The notes beneath the pieces were generated by a model. That model saw only the letters and a list, made by a program, of their open reading frames with translations. It had not been told where the DNA came from and did no database searches. The position numbers and the translations under genes are program-made. Positions 59,704 to 64,000 of a stretch of 64,000 bases of DNA are shown piece after piece; positions within the stretch are counted from its first letter, which is position 1; the number at the start of each line of letters is the position of its first letter. Source of the DNA: Lepidodermella squamata (taxonomy: Eukaryota; Gastrotricha); assembly GCA_047495785.1 (NCBI GenBank), contig JBLDXI010000004.1, forward strand, positions 2,852,001 to 2,916,000, written 5' to 3'.

Positions 59704-61225
59704 TCATTCAGCGTAGGTTTCGCATATCGCGTAAATCATCCAAGCGCCGCACGGAGAAAACTCCATCTTAGAAGCACCTGCCAGCAGGTTCCCGCATCGA
59801 TCTGGATAGTACCCATATACAATAAGGTCTGGATTGTATGTGAATGCCGAACCGTCCGACCATTTGTAAACGCCGGAATATGGATCAAGACCCATCCATG
59901 CATTATCGTGTGGGGGTCCAACATTGTGAGCCTGGGCTATTTCGGCAGCCGTTTTACCAGTTGCCAATATGCTATCCAATTGCGAGCACTTTGCGGCTGC
60001 AGATGAATAATTAAAATAACCGCCGGGGTTATCAACCATGAACACAATCCTTCTAGCGTTTTGACACTGCCATTCGCCGCTGAACGTAACATTTGCAGGA
60101 AAGCGAATCTCAGTGTTGGCGTCACAGCCATTCGAGCTCGATCGGCAAGTTACTGAACCGTCGGCAGTTCGCAGGCACCGATGAGTAGCAATCTATCAAA
60201 ATATGTTATCACTTAGTAAAAAGTCTGTTGTTTTTATGCCTCTTCATTCAAGTTAAAAAGCCGCTTTTTAATTGTCACCTATCACCTTGAAGCAGGTGCA
60301 GACAAGCCTAAATTCGAGTTATTCAACGTCGCTAACGATAAGTTTACTACGAAATACGAAATCTTGGCTCGAAATAAACTCACATGGGGCGATATATCAT
60401 TGACGCAATTGTTGTGGTTTAGCCGAAAGGTCCCCAAGTTCGAGAACAGCTTATCCTGTAAAGAAAAGCGGTTGATACCAGCTAAAACCATGCTTTTGGC
60501 TGAGCTCTACCTGAGTTTGACCTTGAGGACAAGCTGCGTAGCAAGATAGTCGGTTGGATGAATCCTTGCACGAAACGGCATTCTGTTAAACGAGGGTAAA
60601 CGAGAGAATAGAACTGATTTTAGTTAAATTGCTAAAACAGAAGAGCAACTTACTCCGAGCAGGCAAGCTGCACGGTTGATGTAAACTTTCGTCGAGTACT
60701 GCTGCGTTTCATTGCCAGGAAAACAGCCGGAGCTTTGCGGTCGGCAGTCGTTGAACCTTTTGGTCGTAGAATCAAAGCACCGAACATGCGGCTTTTCGCT
60801 GACCGGAACCGTGACTGTAATGTGAAACGGGAAATATCAGTAATTTTTCGCCCATGTTCGTACCGATTTTTTTACTGGGAAAATCACTAACCTGTTCCAT
60901 TGGTACATGACGTGAGAGTTGAATAAAGAGTCGATTCAGTGACCTAGAAAAACAAGAATCAGCGTTACACAGCAACACATCAGACGTTTCCACGTCGCTC
61001 ACCCAGTTGTTAGGGCAGGAGAACGGATCCGGAACACAGGTCTTGATGACGCTGTTCGATGTGCAGCGCCTGAATTTCGAAGTCTGGAATGATACAAATA
61101 AAAAGCGTAATACGTAATGGCCTAGTTTCCATAATTCTAACCTCGAATACAGCTTTCCGTTTCTCACATTCGTTAAGGTTATATTTCAAGCTCAACGTTG
61201 GCTTCTGATCGTCGAACCAGAACGT
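59704..61225 (-). CDS. CTLD gene H: secreted Cys-module protein with one C-type lectin domain, 5' incomplete
   Basis: Eight exons seen (minus): 61225-61142, 61083-61003, 60943-60892, 60814-60654, 60582-60511, 60455-60384 and 60192-59704, plus missing 5' exons. All junctions are in phase. Modules read FRRCTSNSVIKTCVPDPFSC, LTSCTNGT, PHVRCFDSTTKRFNDC, YINRAACLLG, VSCKDSSNRLSCYAAC and NHNNCVNDISPH. The last exon carries HRCLRTADGSVTC and a CTLD: KCSQLDSILA, AWMGLDPYSGVYKWSDGSAF, CGNLLAG, CGAWMIYAICETYAE. It is closest to gene A in layout (single CTLD, fused last exon). The signal-peptide exon and first modules should lie above 61225; none is seen before the Tc1/mariner element at 61636, so that element probably sits in intron 3 and the gene starts beyond the window. 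Seven exons are listed by coordinates; the acceptor of the first is the least certain. Confidence 0.8.
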
Positions 61226-61777
61226 CTTATTATATTATAATAGCATATATTATAACAAAAATGAGAATGACAAAAAATAACAATAGCAAAAATAACAAAC
61301 AACACTTCAACAGATAGATCTCTCCAGAGTTAATGTAGTTTAGATGACTGTGCAACAAATAAGGCACGCCATCACTTTATAGGCCACCTAACGCCCTTTC
61401 TGCCCTTTCTAATTTTAATTAATTTTAAAAATCGAAAAAGCCACAGGTGCCACTTTCAAAAATTTTGGATTTCTGCGAATAAATACTGGAAACGGCCCTC
61501 TATCTAATGATATGAGATGAATATTGTGTTCTCTCACGGATAATTTGTTATAATTCGCGGAAAAAGCAGGGTATAATACCGACCGGATTTTTTGTTGAAA
61601 TAACCACCCACCGGTTTGAACCGGTTTTTTTAATACACCTTTTTTCATTTGCATTTTCATAATGTGCAAAACCAATTTCACAAAGGCGATGTTTGATCGC
61701 GTGTTCTCATATTTAAATTTGATTTTTTTTCTCATTATTTTCATTTTATTACTTGCGCTACTTTTTTCGTTTCCATC

Positions 61778-62515
61778 ATGGCTTCATCTGAAGTTTCTAT
61801 AAATAACACTAGCGCGCACTTCTCGCCAGTTTCTCCAAAAACTGTCATTGTTGAAACAGCAAGGCGCATTACGCTGCGTTCACGCTCAACGGTGAAAACC
61901 CCAAATCTACAACAGCTTATCGAGAAAAAAGAGACTGAGAAAGCTAAACAAGCTGCTAAACAAGCTGCTAAACAGAAGAAAAATCGCGATGCGGCAGTCA
62001 ACAAGCGGCGCGGAAGGCCGATGAAGAACGCGGATAAAGACTCTGTTTTAGCGGCCGGTCCTCCACTGCCACTGCCGAATCTGTCCGGCTTTCCAACCTC
62101 ATTTGGTGCGTCCTCATCATCGACTTTTCATACGCTAGCCACGGGAATGTCCGTTTCTCCCGATTCGGCAGGTACCTCAAACCAAGGTTCATTTGGTTCG
62201 TTTGTTTCCGCGCCGCCAAATTTGCCGCATGATACAACAGGATTTCAGGCCCCGAATGTGACTTCAATGCAACTGTACTGTCAATCCTCGCGTGCAAAAA
62301 GACAATGGAACCCGTACGAGATAAGCCTTCTGGAATGGGTCATCTGGTACTGCAATTCACTGGGTGATAAACCTTCGGAGCAGATGGTCGATGACTTTAT
62401 CGCTTGGTTCCGCAATACTGGTCGGGGCGATTTTTCAGCTTTGCTGCGCCGCAACTCTAGAGCGATTTCTTACAAAGCCAGCCAAGTCATCAGGGATCGC
62501 AAAAAAAATAAATAA
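61778..62515 (+). CDS. Transposon accessory protein: AT-hook plus Myb/SANT-like C-terminus
   Basis: A 245-residue ORF from ATG 61778, 142 bp inside the left end of the transposon. Residues about 49-70 form a Lys/Ala/Gln helix (EKAKQAAKQAAKQKK). Residues about 76-83 hold an AT-hook core (KRRGRPMK). The middle (90-165) is Ser/Pro/Gly-rich and probably unstructured. The C-terminal 75 residues are compact: QWNPYEISLLEWVIWYCNSL, MVDDFIAWFRN, LLRRNSRAISYKASQVIRD, with W…E…L and RxxxxxxYKxxxxx spacing reminiscent of Myb/SANT-type trihelical DNA-binding domains. No catalytic motif. Inference: a DNA-binding partner of the transposase, as Harbinger/PIF elements have. Such a partner is not standard for Tc1/mariner elements. 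Confidence 0.8.
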   Translation: MASSEVSINNTSAHFSPVSPKTVIVETARRITLRSRSTVKTPNLQQLIEKKETEKAKQAAKQAAKQKKNRDAAVNKRRGRPMKNADKDSVLAAGPPLPLPNLSGFPTSFGASSSSTFHTLATGMSVSPDSAGTSNQGSFGSFVSAPPNLPHDTTGFQAPNVTSMQLYCQSSRAKRQWNPYEISLLEWVIWYCNSLGDKPSEQMVDDFIAWFRNTGRGDFSALLRRNSRAISYKASQVIRDRKKNK

Positions 62516-62642
62516 AACTTGAATTTGAAGCGTTTAATTTGATGAAGAAGAAATAAATCATTACTTCAGGTGTTTGCTCCTCACAGTTTTTATTCAACTT
62601 TTAATTCTCGCCAATTTCGAAATCGCAATTAATGTTTGATAT

Positions 62643-63704
62643 TTAACCCATTATTGGTTCGCTCGCGATGCAGGCTGGTAGATAGTTTAGCACATGGCGA
62701 TCGCAATTAGCCACAAGTTCAGGTGTAATAACTGCACGAAGATGCCTTTCAATGATTTCACTCAAAAATTCACGACGGGTATTTTCTAGAACAGCGCCAA
62801 CAACACGCGCAGCCTCGATAAGCTGGTAGTATTCCAGCCTACGCATAGCTAGTTCGTTTTTTATCGCAGCTTTTACAGCTGAAAAAACGTTTTCGATAGG
62901 GTTCAAAAACGGCGAATATGGTGGGAGAAATTTGAACTGATGCAGCTCCCACAGCGGAAAATCGGCGTCAGGATAATGGCTTCTCAAATTGTCCAGAATA
63001 ATGACAGCTTCGTTTTGATGGCCAATTCGCTCGCTAGTTTGCGTGGTAAACGTTGCGAATCGTTCAGCAGTCATGCCCCTTTCAGAAATTTCGTAGTAGA
63101 CCAGCCCTCTAACAGGTGAAACTACCACCGCCACAGACATATTTTTGCCGGGAGAAGCTGTCGGCAGTAAAACATAGGCTCGCTGTCCTTTCGGCGCTCT
63201 GCCACGGCCGCGACGAGTCCAAAGCGAAACGCCAAATTCGTCTTGGTAGTAGTGAATTTGGCGATTCCGGATATCAGAGAACCAGAGCGCATATGCGGCT
63301 CGTTCCAAAATAACATCAGCCCGGTTGCGAGCAGCGGGATACGGGTGAAGACGTTTCATCGTAATTAGGGCGCCATCCAATTTTCTGTGGATCGTCGTGA
63401 TCGAAAATTCTGCATTAAAATTTTGCAGCAGTCTCATCCTGAGATCCTCCAACGTCAGCTGGGAGTTTTCTTCGATTACCCCAACTAAATGTTCAGTAAA
63501 CTGAGCTTCCCAACGGCGGGGAGCACCTCCTCGATGCTCAGCTTCAATGCGAGCATCGGTGCGATATGTGTTGATGATATTATACATGGTTCTGTTAGAA
63601 ATTCCGAGAACCTTTGCAGCCGCATGAAAATCTTCGCCATTTTCGAAGGCAGTTACCAACCTTTCCCTGTCAATATTTGATGTCCTTTTGTACGCTCGCG
63701 GCAT
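62643..63704 (-). CDS. Tc1/mariner-IS630 superfamily transposase, DD32E
   Basis: A 353-residue intact ORF. N-terminal helix-turn-helix: residues about 10-45 (RERLVTAFENGEDFHAAAKV, LGISNRTMYNII), then RGGAPRRW near 58-65 in place of the family GRPR linker, and a second HTH about 70-110. Catalytic triad by motif: D155 (YYQDEFGVSL), D238 (VIILDNLRSH) and E271 (YSPFLNPIENVFS). There are 32 residues between the second Asp and Glu, so DD32E by my count rather than the common DD34E/D or DD37. NLRSH and PYSPxLNPIEN are family hallmarks. Cut-and-paste transposition at TA sites is expected. All residues needed appear present. Confidence 0.92.
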   Translation of the reverse strand: MPRAYKRTSNIDRERLVTAFENGEDFHAAAKVLGISNRTMYNIINTYRTDARIEAEHRGGAPRRWEAQFTEHLVGVIEENSQLTLEDLRMRLLQNFNAEFSITTIHRKLDGALITMKRLHPYPAARNRADVILERAAYALWFSDIRNRQIHYYQDEFGVSLWTRRGRGRAPKGQRAYVLLPTASPGKNMSVAVVVSPVRGLVYYEISERGMTAERFATFTTQTSERIGHQNEAVIILDNLRSHYPDADFPLWELHQFKFLPPYSPFLNPIENVFSAVKAAIKNELAMRRLEYYQLIEAARVVGAVLENTRREFLSEIIERHLRAVITPELVANCDRHVLNYLPACIASEPIMG

Positions 63705-63945
63705 TTAAACGGATATCGAATGAATATTTTTTCAATGGAAAAAAATTTACTGATGTTATTTACAACTCCAAGTGAAACGCTGATTTTATCGCTTTTACGG
63801 TCAATTTCCGGCAAATTCTCAATGAAAGATAGGAAAAATAGTGAAAAAATGAAAAAAATGAATACGCAGAAAGAAATTGGCTCGTGCTAAGAAACCATTG
63901 TGAAATTTGTTTTGCACATTATGAAAATGCAAATGAAAAAAGGTG

Positions 63946-64000
63946 TATATGCAAAAATCACTGAAATGTATTATTTGACATAGCCAAAGCTTGCTAGCAT
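63946..64000. other. Window end, flank of the transposon
   Basis: After the TA duplication, 53 bp of AT-rich sequence, probably still intron of CTLD gene H. No exon is seen. Confidence 0.4.

Larger units (their letters stand above)
61636..63945. mobile_element. Complete two-gene Tc1/mariner-superfamily transposon
   Basis: The ends are 51-bp inverted repeats with two mismatches, starting CACCTTTTTTCATTTGCATT, flanked by TA at 61634-61635 and 63946-63947. Total length 2310 bp. It carries a transposase on minus (63704-62643) and a second ORF on plus (61778-62515), arranged tail to tail with 127 bp between them. Both ORFs are intact and the ends are nearly identical, so the copy looks young. Confidence 0.93.

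Noticed and set aside
1-64000. CRISPR arrays, operons, rRNA genes
   Set aside because: The tandem repeats found have no regular unique spacers, and gene structure is eukaryotic; no rRNA-like sequence noticed.

Overview
Invertebrate nuclear DNA. Coding sequence is split by many short introns (mostly 45-75 bp, GT-AG) and genes sit among abundant DNA-transposon and LINE remnants. I cannot name the species. Intron size, signal-peptide-bearing C-type-lectin (CTLD) paralogues and transposon content suit a small ecdysozoan-like animal, but that is inference. No bacterial, organellar or rRNA genes are seen.

The main genes are four paralogues of a modular secreted protein: a signal peptide, then a series of four-cysteine modules, each built from two small exons ('a' with three Cys, 'b' with one Cys), then one or two CTLDs. 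They lie at 19480-15753 (-, 11 exons, intact, one CTLD), 34334-25805 (-, 12 exons, two CTLDs, one apparent 1-nt frameshift), 38762-47883 (+, two CTLDs, broken by a stop codon and by loss of most of CTLD1) and 61225-59704 (-, one CTLD, 5' end outside the window or behind a transposon). The second and third are head-to-head and keep identical lengths for several exons, so they are an inverted gene duplication. Large transposons sit inside introns of these genes.

Layout: 0.1-3.5 kb, a small three-exon gene and the C-terminal part of a CACTA/EnSpm-like transposase; 4-5.2 kb, a repeat-bearing ORF and a near-perfect 62-bp hairpin; 5.9-11.6 kb, tRNA-like repeats, LINE debris, a 199-bp inverted repeat and MITEs; 12.2-13.8 kb, a PB1-like exon and small coding exons; 15.2-19.5 kb, CTLD gene A with a LINE remnant in one intron; 21.1-23.1 kb, two non-autonomous repeats carrying tRNA-like units around a two-exon secreted-peptide gene; 25.8-48 kb, the inverted CTLD pair with at least four transposons in it; 50-52.2 kb, a MULE transposase gene split by an 879-bp hAT element; 55.4-56 kb, a two-exon zinc-finger gene; 56.8-57.8 kb, two MITEs; 59-61.2 kb, CTLD gene H; 61.6-63.9 kb, an apparently complete Tc1/mariner-superfamily element with 51-bp TIRs, TA duplications, a DD32E transposase and a convergent AT-hook/Myb-like second gene.

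The most unusual items are the two-gene Tc1/mariner element, the repeated four-cysteine module, the TIR elements that carry Pol III-like tRNA units, and the hAT insertion that interrupts the MULE gene between exact 8-bp duplications.
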